From positions 1-50,366 of the forward strand of contig DDKM01000110.1 of assembly GCA_002339345.1 (NCBI GenBank): a stretch of 50,366 nt of DNA. Direction: 5' to 3'. The stretch's first letter is position 1. Every line of letters starts with the position of its first letter. The notes under the pieces were generated by a model. The model was not told the origin of the DNA, did no database searches, and saw only the letters and a program-made list of their open reading frames with translations. This document shows positions 1 through 8,147 of this stretch, piece after piece. Both the position numbers and the translations under genes were made by a program. The DNA is from Firmicutes bacterium UBA2598. GTDB taxonomy: Bacteria > Bacillota > PH28-bin88.

Positions 1-378
1 GGCGGAACCGCCCTCATCGATGCCATCCCCGCCTTGAAGGCAGTTGAGGCGGAAGGCGAGGTTTTAACCGGTGTGTCCATCGTCAAGAAGGCGCTGGAGG
101 AACCTCTGCGCCAGATTGCGGCGAACGCCGGGGCGGAAGGTTCGGTGGTGGTGGAAAATGTGAAGAACCTGCCCAAGGGTAATGGTTTTAACGCCATGAC
201 CATGAAATATGAGGACATGTTTGCCGCCGGGATTATCGATCCGGCCAAGGTCACCCGGTCCGCACTGCAGAATGCAGCCAGCATTGCCGCCATGCTGCTG
301 ACCACCGAGGCCCTTATCTCGGATATCCCGGAGGAGAAAAAGAATGCCCCCGGCATGCCAGAGATGCCGATGATGTAG
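1..378 (+). CDS. groL: Chaperonin GroEL, C-terminal fragment
   Basis: This is the last 125 residues of the 60 kDa chaperonin; the 5' end lies outside the window and frame 1 is open from base 1. Visible landmarks are the GGTALIDAIP segment, the equatorial-domain helix LRQIAANAG and the NAASIAAMLLTTEALI segment close to the C terminus. The tail is short and Met/Pro rich (GMPEMPMM) instead of the longer GGM-repeat tail of many bacterial GroELs. GroEL forms the double-ring ATP-dependent cytosolic folding cage with GroES. The gene is followed by a GC-rich hairpin, so it ends its transcription unit here. Confidence 0.97.
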   Translation, partial: GGTALIDAIPALKAVEAEGEVLTGVSIVKKALEEPLRQIAANAGAEGSVVVENVKNLPKGNGFNAMTMKYEDMFAAGIIDPAKVTRSALQNAASIAAMLLTTEALISDIPEEKKNAPGMPEMPMM

Positions 379-406
379 TGTCAAAATGAGATAGTTATCA
401 AAGTGA

Positions 407-452
407 GACAGCCCCGGTCGTTGTTATTGCGGCACCGGGGCTGTCGCATTTT
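407..452 (+). terminator. Hairpin after groEL
   Basis: A perfect 12-bp inverted repeat (407-418 with 434-445, GACAGCCCCGGT and its complement) has a 15-base loop and is followed by GCATTTT. The T-tract is weak, but the position 29 bp after the groEL stop fits an intrinsic terminator. Confidence 0.75.
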
Positions 453-593
453 GCGAACAGATACCGCCTAAATTACATTCTACCGGCGGTTTAACTTTTT
501 CTCTTGGTGGAATGGAAGGTAAAACCATTGGCGCGCAAGGGTGGCGGCTGTGATGGTGGTTTAGTGTGCCATGGAAAAAGTTTGCCTTTGCAG

Positions 594-610
594 TTGGCAT
601 GAATTTTGCT
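594..610 (+). promoter_or_regulatory. Sigma-54 (-24/-12) promoter of the kor operon
   Basis: TTGGCATGAATTTTGCT matches the known sigma-54 consensus YTGGCACGRNNNTTGCW at every defined position except one (T for C after TGGCA), with the required ten bases between the GG and GC doublets. It lies about 45 bp before the korD start. A sigma-54 activator would be needed; one is encoded at 14795, but a link between the two is only a possibility. Confidence 0.7.
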
Positions 611-655
611 TAATGTATTGCATGAAGGGGAGAACACGCAAAAGAGGTGACTTTC

Positions 656-877
656 ATGAACAAAGCCCTATCTTCCCTGGGTCCCAGTGATATAAGCATT
701 AAGTCCAAATGGTGCAAGGGGTGCCGGATCTGTGTAGCCATTTGCCCGAAAAAGGTGCTGGCCATGGATGCTCAACACAAAGCCACAGTGGTCAATCCGG
801 AAGCTTGCAACCGCTGCCGGATGTGTGAGACCCACTGCCCGGATTTTGCCATAGAAATTGGGGTGAAAGAAACATGA
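656..877 (+). CDS. korD: 2-oxoglutarate:ferredoxin oxidoreductase, delta (ferredoxin) subunit
   Basis: This 73-residue protein carries two 4Fe-4S cluster motifs, CKGCRICVAICP near the middle and CNRCRMCETHCP near the C terminus, the 2x[4Fe-4S] ferredoxin layout of KorD/PorD subunits. It would pass electrons from the thiamine diphosphate site of KorAB to a soluble ferredoxin. I chose the ATG at 656 because AGAGGTG lies seven bases upstream; the GTG at 647 is part of that ribosome binding site. The stop overlaps the korA start (ATGA), so the genes are translationally coupled. It is the first gene behind the sigma-54 promoter at 594. Confidence 0.93.
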   Translation: MNKALSSLGPSDISIKSKWCKGCRICVAICPKKVLAMDAQHKATVVNPEACNRCRMCETHCPDFAIEIGVKET

Positions 878-2016
878 GTCAACTGGTCAATATGGCCCGG
901 CTGATGCAGGGTAACGAGGCGGTAGCGGAAGGAGCCCTGGCAGCGGGGATACGGTTTTTTGCCGGGTACCCCATTACCCCGTCCACCGAGGTGGCGGAAA
1001 TCCTGGCGGAGCGTTTACCGGAGGTTGGGGGTAAGTTTATCCAGATGGAAGATGAAATCGCCAGCATGGCTGCCATTATCGGCGCTTCCCTGGCGGGTGT
1101 AAAGTCCCTCACCGCCACCAGCGGCCCGGGTTTCTCCCTGAAGCAGGAGAATTTGGGCTATGCCACAATGGCCGAGGTGCCTTGTGTGGTGGTCAATGTC
1201 CAACGCAGCGGTCCCAGCACCGGTATTCCAACGGCACCAGCCCAGGGTGATGTGATGCAGGCCCGCTGGGGCACCCATGGTGACCATCCCGCCATTGCCC
1301 TGTGCCCGGCCTCGGTGGCGGAGTGTTTTGACCTGACGGTACGGGCGGTCAATTTCGCCGAAAAGTACCGCACGCCAGTTATTTTACTGATGGATGAAGT
1401 CATTGGCCACATGCGGGAACGGGTGGTGCTGCCACCCGCAGACCAAGTGATGGTGGTGGATCGTAAAAAACCCGCCGTCGGGCCGGATCGGTACTATGCC
1501 TACCGGCCGGATGAGGATGGGGTGCCGCCCATGGCTAACTTCGGTGAGGGATACCGGTACCATGTCACAGGACTGGTGCATGACGAGGCGGGGAATCCTT
1601 CCACCAACCCCAAAATTGCCGAACAGTTAATCTACCGCTTGCACAATAAAATTGATAGCCGCCTGGATGAAATTGTGGCGGTGGAGGAAATGGAAACGGC
1701 GGATGCCGAAGTGGTGGTGGTGGCCTACGGCGGGGTTGCCCGCTCCGCCCGCCGGGCAGTAAAGGAAGCCCGCCAGGCTGGACTGCCGGTGGGACTCATC
1801 AGACCTATCACCATCTGGCCATTTCCGGAACAGGCCATCCACCAACTTGCCGATCGGGCAAAAAGGTTTGTAGTTGCAGAGATGAACCTCGGCCAGTTAA
1901 GGGGCGAGGTGGAACGGGTAGTTAAAGGACGGGCCATGGTGACTGGTGTCAACCGGGTTGACGGTGAACTGGTTACCCCGGCGGAAATCCTGGCGGCGAT
2001 TAAGGAGGTGGGTTAA
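874..2016 (+). CDS. korA: 2-oxoglutarate:ferredoxin oxidoreductase, alpha subunit
   Basis: At 380 residues it has the usual length for the alpha subunit of KorAB-type enzymes. The N-terminal pyrimidine-binding domain shows the FFAGYPITPSTEV motif and the ATSGPGFSLKQENLGYA segment typical of 2-oxoacid:acceptor oxidoreductases; the C-terminal third is the transketolase-C-like domain. With KorB, C and D it would convert 2-oxoglutarate, CoA and oxidised ferredoxin to succinyl-CoA, CO2 and reduced ferredoxin, or run reductively. Family members differ in substrate (2-oxoglutarate, 2-oxoisovalerate); the D-A-B-C order and the nearby glutamate dehydrogenase favour 2-oxoglutarate, which is inference. 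Confidence 0.95.
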   Translation: MSQLVNMARLMQGNEAVAEGALAAGIRFFAGYPITPSTEVAEILAERLPEVGGKFIQMEDEIASMAAIIGASLAGVKSLTATSGPGFSLKQENLGYATMAEVPCVVVNVQRSGPSTGIPTAPAQGDVMQARWGTHGDHPAIALCPASVAECFDLTVRAVNFAEKYRTPVILLMDEVIGHMRERVVLPPADQVMVVDRKKPAVGPDRYYAYRPDEDGVPPMANFGEGYRYHVTGLVHDEAGNPSTNPKIAEQLIYRLHNKIDSRLDEIVAVEEMETADAEVVVVAYGGVARSARRAVKEARQAGLPVGLIRPITIWPFPEQAIHQLADRAKRFVVAEMNLGQLRGEVERVVKGRAMVTGVNRVDGELVTPAEILAAIKEVG

Positions 2017-2017
2017 G

Positions 2018-2851
2018 GTGCAGGAACACCTGGAGACTTACTTGCGGATGGAGCGCCTGCCCCACATCTGGTGTCCGGGGTGCGGCAACGGTATCGTGCT
2101 GGGCTCTCTGGTAAAAGCCATTCATGAACTGGGCTATGACCAGGACAAGACAGTTATCGTATCCGGTATCGGTTGCTCCTCCAGGGCGGCCGGGTACATG
2201 GATTTCAATACACTGCATACCACCCACGGGCGGGCGCTGGCCTTTGCCACCGGTGTAAAGCTGGCCAAGCCCGAATTGAAGGTCTTTGTCCTGATGGGTG
2301 ATGGGGACGCCACCGCCATCGGAGGCAACCACTTCATCCATGCCGCCCGGCGGAACATGGATATGACCGCCATTATTTTCAACAACAACATCTATGGCAT
2401 GACCGGCGGCCAGTATTCACCCCTCACACCCGAGGACCGGCGGGCTACCACCGCCCCCTATGGCACCATTGAAAGGAACTTTGACCTGGCGGAACTGGCC
2501 AAGGCGGCCGGTGCCACCTACGTGGCTCGTTCAACCACCTATCATAACTCCCTGCTAACCAGGTTAATGGTGGCGGCGGCACGGCACAAGGGCTTCAGTG
2601 TGGTGGAGGCCATTACCGCCTGTCCCGTGGCTTACGGGCGGAGAAACAAACTTGGTGATGGAGCGGATATGTTACTGGCCCAGAAGGAAAATGCTGTCAC
2701 CGTGAAGCAGGCGGAATCCATGGGCAAGGATGAACTGGCTGGCAAGATCGTGATCGGCGAGTTATACCAGGCTGAAGCGCCGGAATACACGGAACTTTAC
2801 CAGCAGATCATCCAGCGGGCCCAGGCCAGGGCCAGCAAGGGTTGTAATTAG
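2018..2851 (+). CDS. korB: 2-oxoglutarate:ferredoxin oxidoreductase, beta (TPP-binding) subunit
   Basis: This 277-residue subunit binds thiamine diphosphate and Mg2+. CPGCGNG near residue 20 and the GDGDATAIGG...NNNIYGMTGGQ stretch are the family's cofactor-binding signature. I placed the start at GTG 2018, seven bases after AAGGAGGTG, one base past the korA stop; a longer frame opens at 1946 inside korA but has no ribosome binding site. Cys residues in the N-terminal motif and GIGCSSR fit the cluster and CoA-site environment of short-form enzymes. Confidence 0.95.
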   Translation: MQEHLETYLRMERLPHIWCPGCGNGIVLGSLVKAIHELGYDQDKTVIVSGIGCSSRAAGYMDFNTLHTTHGRALAFATGVKLAKPELKVFVLMGDGDATAIGGNHFIHAARRNMDMTAIIFNNNIYGMTGGQYSPLTPEDRRATTAPYGTIERNFDLAELAKAAGATYVARSTTYHNSLLTRLMVAAARHKGFSVVEAITACPVAYGRRNKLGDGADMLLAQKENAVTVKQAESMGKDELAGKIVIGELYQAEAPEYTELYQQIIQRAQARASKGCN

Positions 2852-2898
2852 GTAGTACGTGAAGCTGACGGCAGGTAGAAAAGAAGGGGAACAGGGGG

Positions 2899-3465
2899 AT
2901 GGCGAAGATGGAAAAAACTACAGAATTGAGACTAAGCGGCACCGGCGGGCAGGGCCTGATCCTGGCGGGTATTATCCTGGCGGAAGCGGCGATTATCGAT
3001 GGCTTTAACACGGTACAAACCCAGTCCTACGGCCCCGAGGCCAGGGGTGGGGCCAGCAAGGCGGAAGTATTGATTTCCAGCGGGGAGATCGATTACCCCA
3101 AGGTAACCACTCCCGATGTGGTGTTGGCCATGAGCCAGGAGGCCTGTGATAAATACGGTCGAAACTTGCATCAGGACGCCGTTTTGCTGGTGGATTCCAC
3201 ATTTGTAACCGATCCCCCCCCCGCCGTGGCCAAAATATACCACCTGCCCCTTACCCGTATTGCCAGGGAACAGCTGGGCAAGGAAATGGTGGCCAATGTG
3301 GTTGCCCTGGGCGCCCTGGTAGGCATGACCGGGGTGGTTTCTCGCGATGCTTTGCTACAGGCGTTGCTGGCCAGGGTTCCCAAAGGGACTGAAGCTTTAA
3401 ACCAAAGGGCCATGACCCTGGGCTGGGAGGCTGCCCAGGCAGAACGGCAGCGGATTATCGCCTAA
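2899..3465 (+). CDS. korC: 2-oxoacid:ferredoxin oxidoreductase, gamma subunit
   Basis: The 188-residue protein belongs to the pyruvate/ketoisovalerate oxidoreductase catalytic-domain (POR gamma) family, shown by LSGTGGQGLILAG at the N terminus and QSYGPEARGGASKAEV near residue 50. It completes the four-subunit enzyme, in which this domain contributes to CoA binding. It starts 47 bp after korB and is the last gene of the operon, followed by a hairpin at 3489. An alternative ATG three codons downstream is possible. Confidence 0.93.
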   Translation: MAKMEKTTELRLSGTGGQGLILAGIILAEAAIIDGFNTVQTQSYGPEARGGASKAEVLISSGEIDYPKVTTPDVVLAMSQEACDKYGRNLHQDAVLLVDSTFVTDPPPAVAKIYHLPLTRIAREQLGKEMVANVVALGALVGMTGVVSRDALLQALLARVPKGTEALNQRAMTLGWEAAQAERQRIIA

Positions 3466-3488
3466 GGATTATCGCTTAATTCGATAGG

Positions 3489-3527
3489 AAGACGGCAGGA
3501 TGGTTCTGGCTGCCGTTCTTCTTTGTT
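3489..3527 (+). terminator. Probable terminator after korC
   Basis: AAGACGGCAG (3489-3498) can pair with CTGCCGTTCTT (from 3510) with one bulge, followed by a T-rich CTTCTTTGTT. The 24-bp distance from the korC stop suits an operon terminator. Confidence 0.55.
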
Positions 3528-3821
3528 GGTGTGCGCAAGAAATCTTGCATTGTTGCCGCATATTAAGAAGGAAATACGGCAGAAGCGGCGAATATAATGC
3601 AGTAAAACATTCATGCATATTGTATACAGAAAAATAAATTGCATGCGCGGGGGTGGTAGGATCAGCTGATTGCATGGGCGGCTAACAGGCAGTTAATGGG
3701 CAAACCGATTGGAGGATGGTAAGGCGGCATTACACGGGCTGAAATATTGCCGAGTATATGCCGGACGTTCAGGGGATCATTCTATAAAGAGAGAGAGAAA
3801 ATTTAAGGAGTGAATAAACCC
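3528..3821 (+). other. Long leader region of glutamate dehydrogenase
   Basis: This non-coding stretch precedes gdh. A TATAAT at 3593-3598 could be a -10 box but has no convincing -35 partner. The last 100 bases hold interleaved complementary segments: CGGCAT (3725-3730) can pair with TGCCG (3748-3752) or ATGCCG (3758-3763), and CTGAA (3739-3743) with TTCAG (3768-3772). This could be a folded 5' UTR, but it matches no RNA family I recognise. Confidence 0.3.
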
Positions 3822-5120
3822 ATGAGCGGAAAAGAATTAAACAGTTTTCAGATCGCCCAGCAGCAAATTAAGACCGCTGTAGATAAGTTGGGGCTTTCCC
3901 CCGCTGTTTATGAACTATTAAAAGAACCATTAAAGGTGTTGACGGTTTCTATTCCTGTGGAAATGGAAGATGGCAGTGTTAAGGTATTCACCGGCTACCG
4001 GGCCCAACATAACCATGCCCAAGGCCCGTTAAAGGGCGGTATCCGTTTTCATCCCGATGTTACCCTGGACGAGGTTAAGGCACTGTCCATGTGGATGACC
4101 TTCAAGTGTGCCGTAGCCGGCTTGCCCTACGGAGGGGGCAAGGGTGGTGTGGCCGTTAACCCCAAGGAATTGACTCCCAAGGAACTGGAGCGATTAAGCC
4201 GCGGGTACATCCAGGCAGTGGCGCCCATTTTGGGAGCGGAAAAGGACATCCCGGCACCGGACGTTTATACCAATCCCCAGGTGATGGCCTGGATGATGGA
4301 TGAGTTTAGCAAGTTAAAAGGTCATAACGAATTTGGCGTGATAACCGGCAAGCCCCTCAGCGTGGGTGGTTCAGCCGGCCGTAACGAAGCCACCGCCCGG
4401 GGCTGCATGATTACCGTACGGGAGGCAGCCAAGGCCATTGGTCTGAACCTCAAGGGCGCCACCGTGGCGGTGCAGGGATATGGCAATGCCGGCAGCATCG
4501 TGGCGCGGTTACTGCACGAACTGGGTTGCAAGATTATTGCGGTGGTGGATTCTGTCGGGGGAGCTTATTCCTCCGCTGGCATGGATCCCGTTGCCCTGGC
4601 GGACTTTAAAGCCAAAACAGGCACTGTGAAGGGTTATCCGGGTACCCGCAACATCTCCAATACCGACCTGTTAACCATGGAATGTGACATCCTTGTGCCG
4701 GCAGCCCTGGAAAACCAGATCACTGCAGAAATTGCCCCACGGGTGAAGGCGAAGATTGTTGGTGAGGCTGCCAATGGTCCCACCACACCGGAGGCGGATG
4801 TCATTTTGCACCAGCGCGGTGTCCTGGTCATCCCCGATATCCTGGCCAGTGCAGGCGGTGTAACCGTTTCCTACTTCGAATGGGTGCAAAACAACATGGG
4901 TTATTACTGGAGTGAAGCGGAAGTCAACGAAAAACTGGAGCGGGAGATGGTGAAGGCCTTCCAGGCGGTTTATAATATGTATAAGAGCCGGAAGGATGTG
5001 GATATGCGGGTTGCGGCTTACATGGTGGCCATCCGGCGGGTGGCGGAGGCCATGCAGGTGCGCGGCTGGTTGGGACACACTCCTAAAGAAAACAAGCAAA
5101 AAGACGTTCTTTCCGCTTAA
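3822..5120 (+). CDS. gdhA: Glutamate dehydrogenase (GDH/Leu-DH family)
   Basis: The 432-residue protein interconverts glutamate and 2-oxoglutarate plus ammonia in the cytosol, probably with NAD(H) in the catabolic direction. The substrate-site motif LPYGGGKGG with its catalytic Lys lies near residue 105, KDIPAPDVYTN near 145, and the dinucleotide-binding VQGYGNAGS in the C-terminal Rossmann domain. Length is typical of the hexameric class. I chose ATG 3822, eleven bases after AAGGAG; the GTG at 3810 overlaps that site. It sits after the kor operon, giving a plausible glutamate to succinyl-CoA route. It ends 122 bp before a strong terminator. Confidence 0.95.
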   Translation: MSGKELNSFQIAQQQIKTAVDKLGLSPAVYELLKEPLKVLTVSIPVEMEDGSVKVFTGYRAQHNHAQGPLKGGIRFHPDVTLDEVKALSMWMTFKCAVAGLPYGGGKGGVAVNPKELTPKELERLSRGYIQAVAPILGAEKDIPAPDVYTNPQVMAWMMDEFSKLKGHNEFGVITGKPLSVGGSAGRNEATARGCMITVREAAKAIGLNLKGATVAVQGYGNAGSIVARLLHELGCKIIAVVDSVGGAYSSAGMDPVALADFKAKTGTVKGYPGTRNISNTDLLTMECDILVPAALENQITAEIAPRVKAKIVGEAANGPTTPEADVILHQRGVLVIPDILASAGGVTVSYFEWVQNNMGYYWSEAEVNEKLEREMVKAFQAVYNMYKSRKDVDMRVAAYMVAIRRVAEAMQVRGWLGHTPKENKQKDVLSA

Positions 5121-5135
5121 TCATTATAATTGAAA

Positions 5136-5171
5136 CGGCCGGCAATTACCGCCATGGCGGTACTCCGGCCG
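5136..5171 (+). repeat. Nested GC-rich dyad after gdhA
   Basis: A perfect 14-bp palindrome ACCGCCATGGCGGT (5148-5161) is enclosed by CGGCCGG (5136-5142) and CCGGCCG (5165-5171). It forms an extended hairpin without a T-tract. It may stabilise the mRNA 3' end ahead of the true terminator at 5243. Confidence 0.5.
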
Positions 5172-5242
5172 GGGATCCGGACTGGTTCCCCATGGTCATC
5201 ATCCCACCGGGATGAGGCCATTTTCTACCATCCTCTTGGCAA

Positions 5243-5271
5243 GCCCGGGATAACCTCCCGGGCCTTTTTTT
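5243..5271 (+). terminator. Intrinsic terminator of gdhA
   Basis: GCCCGGGA (5243-5250) pairs with TCCCGGGC (5256-5263) around a five-base loop and is followed by seven Ts (5265-5271). This is a textbook plus-strand rho-independent terminator. It lies between gdhA and the convergent cyclase gene. Confidence 0.9.
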
Positions 5272-5342
5272 GGATATTATCCAAATACCACACGGGGTTT
5301 CCCGATCCCTTATGGTTTAGGCAGGTACCTCAAATGGTTCTC

Positions 5343-6722
5343 TCAACCTTGGTAAATACATACCCGGTTGCGCCCGGCGGCTTTGGCCTGGTACAGGGCT
5401 TGGTCCGCCTGTTCCAACAGCTTCTGCCAGTTCTGGGAGTGCTGGGGAAAGGAGGCGCATCCAATACTGACCGTTACCTGGGTAGCCAGGGAACTGTTGG
5501 CTCCGATGAGATGGGCGGCTACCGCCCGTCCGATCCTTTCCGCTACTGCGGACGCTTGTTCCGTATCTGCCTGCAGGACCACAGCGAACTCCTCTCCCCC
5601 ATATCTGGCTACCAGGTCAATATCCCGTACATTCCGCAAAACGACCATGGCGACTTCCTTCAGGGCCAGGTCCCCAAAGGCGTGGCCTCTGGTGTCGTTA
5701 AGTTGTTTGAAGTGGTCGATGTCCACCATTAAAAGGGAAAGGGGCAGTTTGGCCTGTTGGCACCTTTCAAATTCCGTGCGCAGGTATTCCTTGAAATACC
5801 CATGGTTATATAACCCCGTCAGGGAATCAGTAATGGATGCGTACACCGCAGCTCGTAAGCCGGAAAAAAGGGAATCATGCAACTTCTTTTTTCTTAACAA
5901 GGAACTTACCCTGGCTGCGAGTTCCAGTTGGTTGACCGGCCTGATCAGGTAATCGTCCGCCCCCAGTTCAATCCCTTTAAGCTTACTGTCCAGGTCAGCC
6001 AGCCGGGCCATTAGCACCACCGGGATGTGTTGAATGTCACTGTTCCCCTTGATCTCCCGGCATATCTCAAAACCGTTCTTGCCAGGGAGGTTATTATCCA
6101 CCAGCACCAGATCCGGCCATGAGGCCAGCACTTCGGCCATCAGTTCGTTACCGTCATGAGCAACAGCAATATCCAGATCCCTTTGCCGTAGAGTGTCCGT
6201 AATTTCTGCCACTTCCCGGCAGGGAATCGTTCCTAGCACCACCAGCGGACGTTGGCGGTGGGAAATTGCCGAGCCGCTGATGGATAGGGGCATGTTTTTA
6301 AAACTGAGGGCAAGCCGTTCCCTCAATTGGACCTGTTCCTGCAACCGGCGGATGCGCAGCAGGGATTTGACACGATTGGACAGTTCGACGTTGTTCACCG
6401 GTTTGTTTAAAAAATCATCACAGCCGGCTTCCAGGGCCTGTAGCTTGGCGTCGTTACCCTCCAGCGCGGTGAGGATGATCACGGGGATGTGCTTGGTGGT
6501 TTCCTGTTGTTTGATGTGGCGGCATACCTCGTAACCCGACATATTGGGCAGCATTAAGTCTACCAGCACCAGGTCGGGTGGGCTTTCGGCGATTTTGGCC
6601 AGGGCCTCCTCACCGGTCAGGGCGGTTTGCACCGCCATGCCGCCGGCTGTGAGCATGTCCACCAGAAGTTTCATGGTCAGCCTGCTGTCCTCCACCACCA
6701 GGATTAAAGGGCTGCCGTCCAT
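5343..6722 (-). CDS. PleD-like two-receiver diguanylate cyclase
   Basis: The 459-residue protein has two receiver domains followed by a GGDEF domain, the PleD architecture. Receiver 1 keeps the acidic pair E11/D12 and phospho-acceptor D55 (VLVDLMLP). Receiver 2 keeps an Asp in VLVDNNLPG, but the usual acidic pair at its start is replaced by VLGTIP, so it is probably an adaptor. GGEEF at 375-379 marks an active cyclase making c-di-GMP from two GTP, and RDID five residues before it is an intact allosteric inhibition site. I chose the ATG at 6722 (complement) because AGGAGGTGG lies just upstream. No partner histidine kinase or c-di-GMP receptor is nearby. Confidence 0.93.
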   Translation of the reverse strand: MDGSPLILVVEDSRLTMKLLVDMLTAGGMAVQTALTGEEALAKIAESPPDLVLVDLMLPNMSGYEVCRHIKQQETTKHIPVIILTALEGNDAKLQALEAGCDDFLNKPVNNVELSNRVKSLLRIRRLQEQVQLRERLALSFKNMPLSISGSAISHRQRPLVVLGTIPCREVAEITDTLRQRDLDIAVAHDGNELMAEVLASWPDLVLVDNNLPGKNGFEICREIKGNSDIQHIPVVLMARLADLDSKLKGIELGADDYLIRPVNQLELAARVSSLLRKKKLHDSLFSGLRAAVYASITDSLTGLYNHGYFKEYLRTEFERCQQAKLPLSLLMVDIDHFKQLNDTRGHAFGDLALKEVAMVVLRNVRDIDLVARYGGEEFAVVLQADTEQASAVAERIGRAVAAHLIGANSSLATQVTVSIGCASFPQHSQNWQKLLEQADQALYQAKAAGRNRVCIYQG

Positions 6723-6851
6723 CTTTCCACCTCCTATATAACATATTCTACATATTTTGCCATCTTTCCTGCCCGGATCGCTCCATCCACTCAAATCAGG
6801 CTTGCACATCGGGTTGGAGGGAGGCAGGATACTTGCGAAATGGAGGCACAC

Positions 6852-6881
6852 TTGCCAAACTCTGCCCGGTTGTTATATAAT
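6852..6881 (+). promoter_or_regulatory. Sigma-A promoter of the T-box-pheA unit
   Basis: TTGCCA (6852-6857) and TATAAT (6876-6881) are separated by 18 bases. The predicted start near 6888 falls right at the 5' end of the T-box leader. Confidence 0.75.
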
Positions 6882-6887
6882 TATTAG

Positions 6888-7204
6888 CAATACACCAATG
6901 ACCATGAAGGAGAAAAGTAGGCTTGACCCAGCCTTGCAGGGAGAAGGTGTCATGGACTGGAAGCACCTTCAGGGTATGGCAGGTTGAAGTTCTCTCCGGA
7001 GTTGCAGGCTGAAACCCTTAAGGGGTAAGTAGGCCGGGCCGGGTTGTTCCCCCCGTTAACAGGGAAGGGGTATCGGACCATTGACAGGATCTTGCTGTCG
7101 GTCCCGTACCTTGGATGGAGTGGGCCTTAGCATGGCCAACACGGGTGGTACCGCGGAAAGTGAGTAGCTTTTCGTCCCTTGGGACGGAAGGCTTTTTCTT
7201 TTTG
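6888..7204 (+). promoter_or_regulatory. T-box leader upstream of pheA, probable Phe specifier
   Basis: The T-box core GGGTGGTACCGCGG lies at 7143-7156, preceded by a long structured region and followed by a terminator. T-boxes sense uncharged tRNA by codon-anticodon pairing in stem I and CCA pairing in the antiterminator bulge. By analogy with other T-box leaders as I remember them (GAAN-specifier-NN before YCYGGAG), the specifier would be TTC at 6990-6992 (Phe). The variable base after TGG is T, which would pair with discriminator A73 of tRNA-Phe. Both agree with the downstream gene; the exact specifier is inference. Confidence 0.88.
7166..7204 (+). terminator. T-box regulated terminator
   Basis: AGC followed by TTTTCGTCCC (7166-7178) pairs through G-U wobbles with GGGACGGAAGGCT (7181-7193), followed by a T-rich run to 7204. 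It is the expression platform that competes with the T-box antiterminator. Confidence 0.85.
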
Positions 7205-7256
7205 ATCGGGTGTGCTTATCTTTAAAGCGGGCTATTAACATAGGGGGTGTATAACA

Positions 7257-8147
7257 ATGCGCATCGGATATCTTGGACCGCCGGGTACCTACTCCGAGGA
7301 AGCAGCCAGCAGGCGGGGGAAAGAGTGGATTAAACAGGGTATCCAGCCGTCCTTTCATCCATATCCCTCCCTGCCTGCAGTGCTGGAAGCGGTACAAAGG
7401 GGGAAGCTGGAGGAGGGTCTGCTGCCGGTGGAAAATTCCCAGGAAGGCTCGGTAGCCATTGCCATGGACCTGCTGGCCAACGGTACGGAGGGGATTACCA
7501 TCTGCGGGGAGGTGGTGTTGCCCATCACCCTCCATCTCATGGCTCGCCATGGAACTGGTTTGCATAAAGTAACCCGTGTGTTGTCACACCCCCATGCCCT
7601 GGCGGAGTGCCGGAAAAACCTGGACCGGCTGTTGCCGGGAGTGGACGTACTGGCCACTGTCAGTACCGCCGATGCGGCCCAGCAGGTGGCGCTAAGCCAA
7701 GAACCATGGGCGGCGCTAGGGACCATGCGGGCAGCGGCACTTTACGGGCTGACCATTATCGTGGAGAATGTAGCCGGGGATTGTTGTAATGAAACCAGGT
7801 TCCTGGTGATGGGACGGGAGGAGCTTGTGCACAGTGGGGAGTACTACCGCGGTCATTTCTGTGAGGTTCCCGGTTCTACAATTAATACAATATCAATGAA
7901 AACCTCCATCATTGCCTCCACCGTCAACCAGCCCGGGGCGCTGTACCTTTTGTTAAAGGAGTTTGCGGAGCGCGGCATCAATCTCACCCGTATTGAATCC
8001 CGACCGAAAAAGACCCGGCTAGGGGAGTACTTGTTTTTCATTGATATGGACGGTGAACACCAGGATCCCCGGGTAGAGGCGGCCCTGGCAGCTATCCGGG
8101 CCAATACGGAAGTGAAGGTGCTGGGATCGTACCCTGCGGCGGGGTAG
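7257..8147 (+). CDS. pheA: Prephenate dehydratase with ACT domain
   Basis: The 296-residue monofunctional enzyme decarboxylates and dehydrates prephenate to phenylpyruvate in phenylalanine synthesis. The N-terminal catalytic domain opens with YLGPPGTYSEEAA, and the essential Thr-Arg-Phe motif is present in NETRFLVMG near residue 183. Residues from about 215 form the ACT regulatory domain, with the Phe-binding ESRP motif in RIESRPKKTR. The gene lies behind a T-box that I read as Phe-specific, so it should respond both to tRNA-Phe charging and allosterically to Phe. No chorismate mutase domain is present. Confidence 0.96.
   Translation: MRIGYLGPPGTYSEEAASRRGKEWIKQGIQPSFHPYPSLPAVLEAVQRGKLEEGLLPVENSQEGSVAIAMDLLANGTEGITICGEVVLPITLHLMARHGTGLHKVTRVLSHPHALAECRKNLDRLLPGVDVLATVSTADAAQQVALSQEPWAALGTMRAAALYGLTIIVENVAGDCCNETRFLVMGREELVHSGEYYRGHFCEVPGSTINTISMKTSIIASTVNQPGALYLLLKEFAERGINLTRIESRPKKTRLGEYLFFIDMDGEHQDPRVEAALAAIRANTEVKVLGSYPAAG

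Noticed and set aside
3690..3770. GGGCAAACC-containing leader of gdhA as a c-di-GMP-I (GEMM) riboswitch
   Set aside because: Only the GGCAAACC octamer matches; the GACGCAAAGCC segment and the receptor helices of the family are absent.
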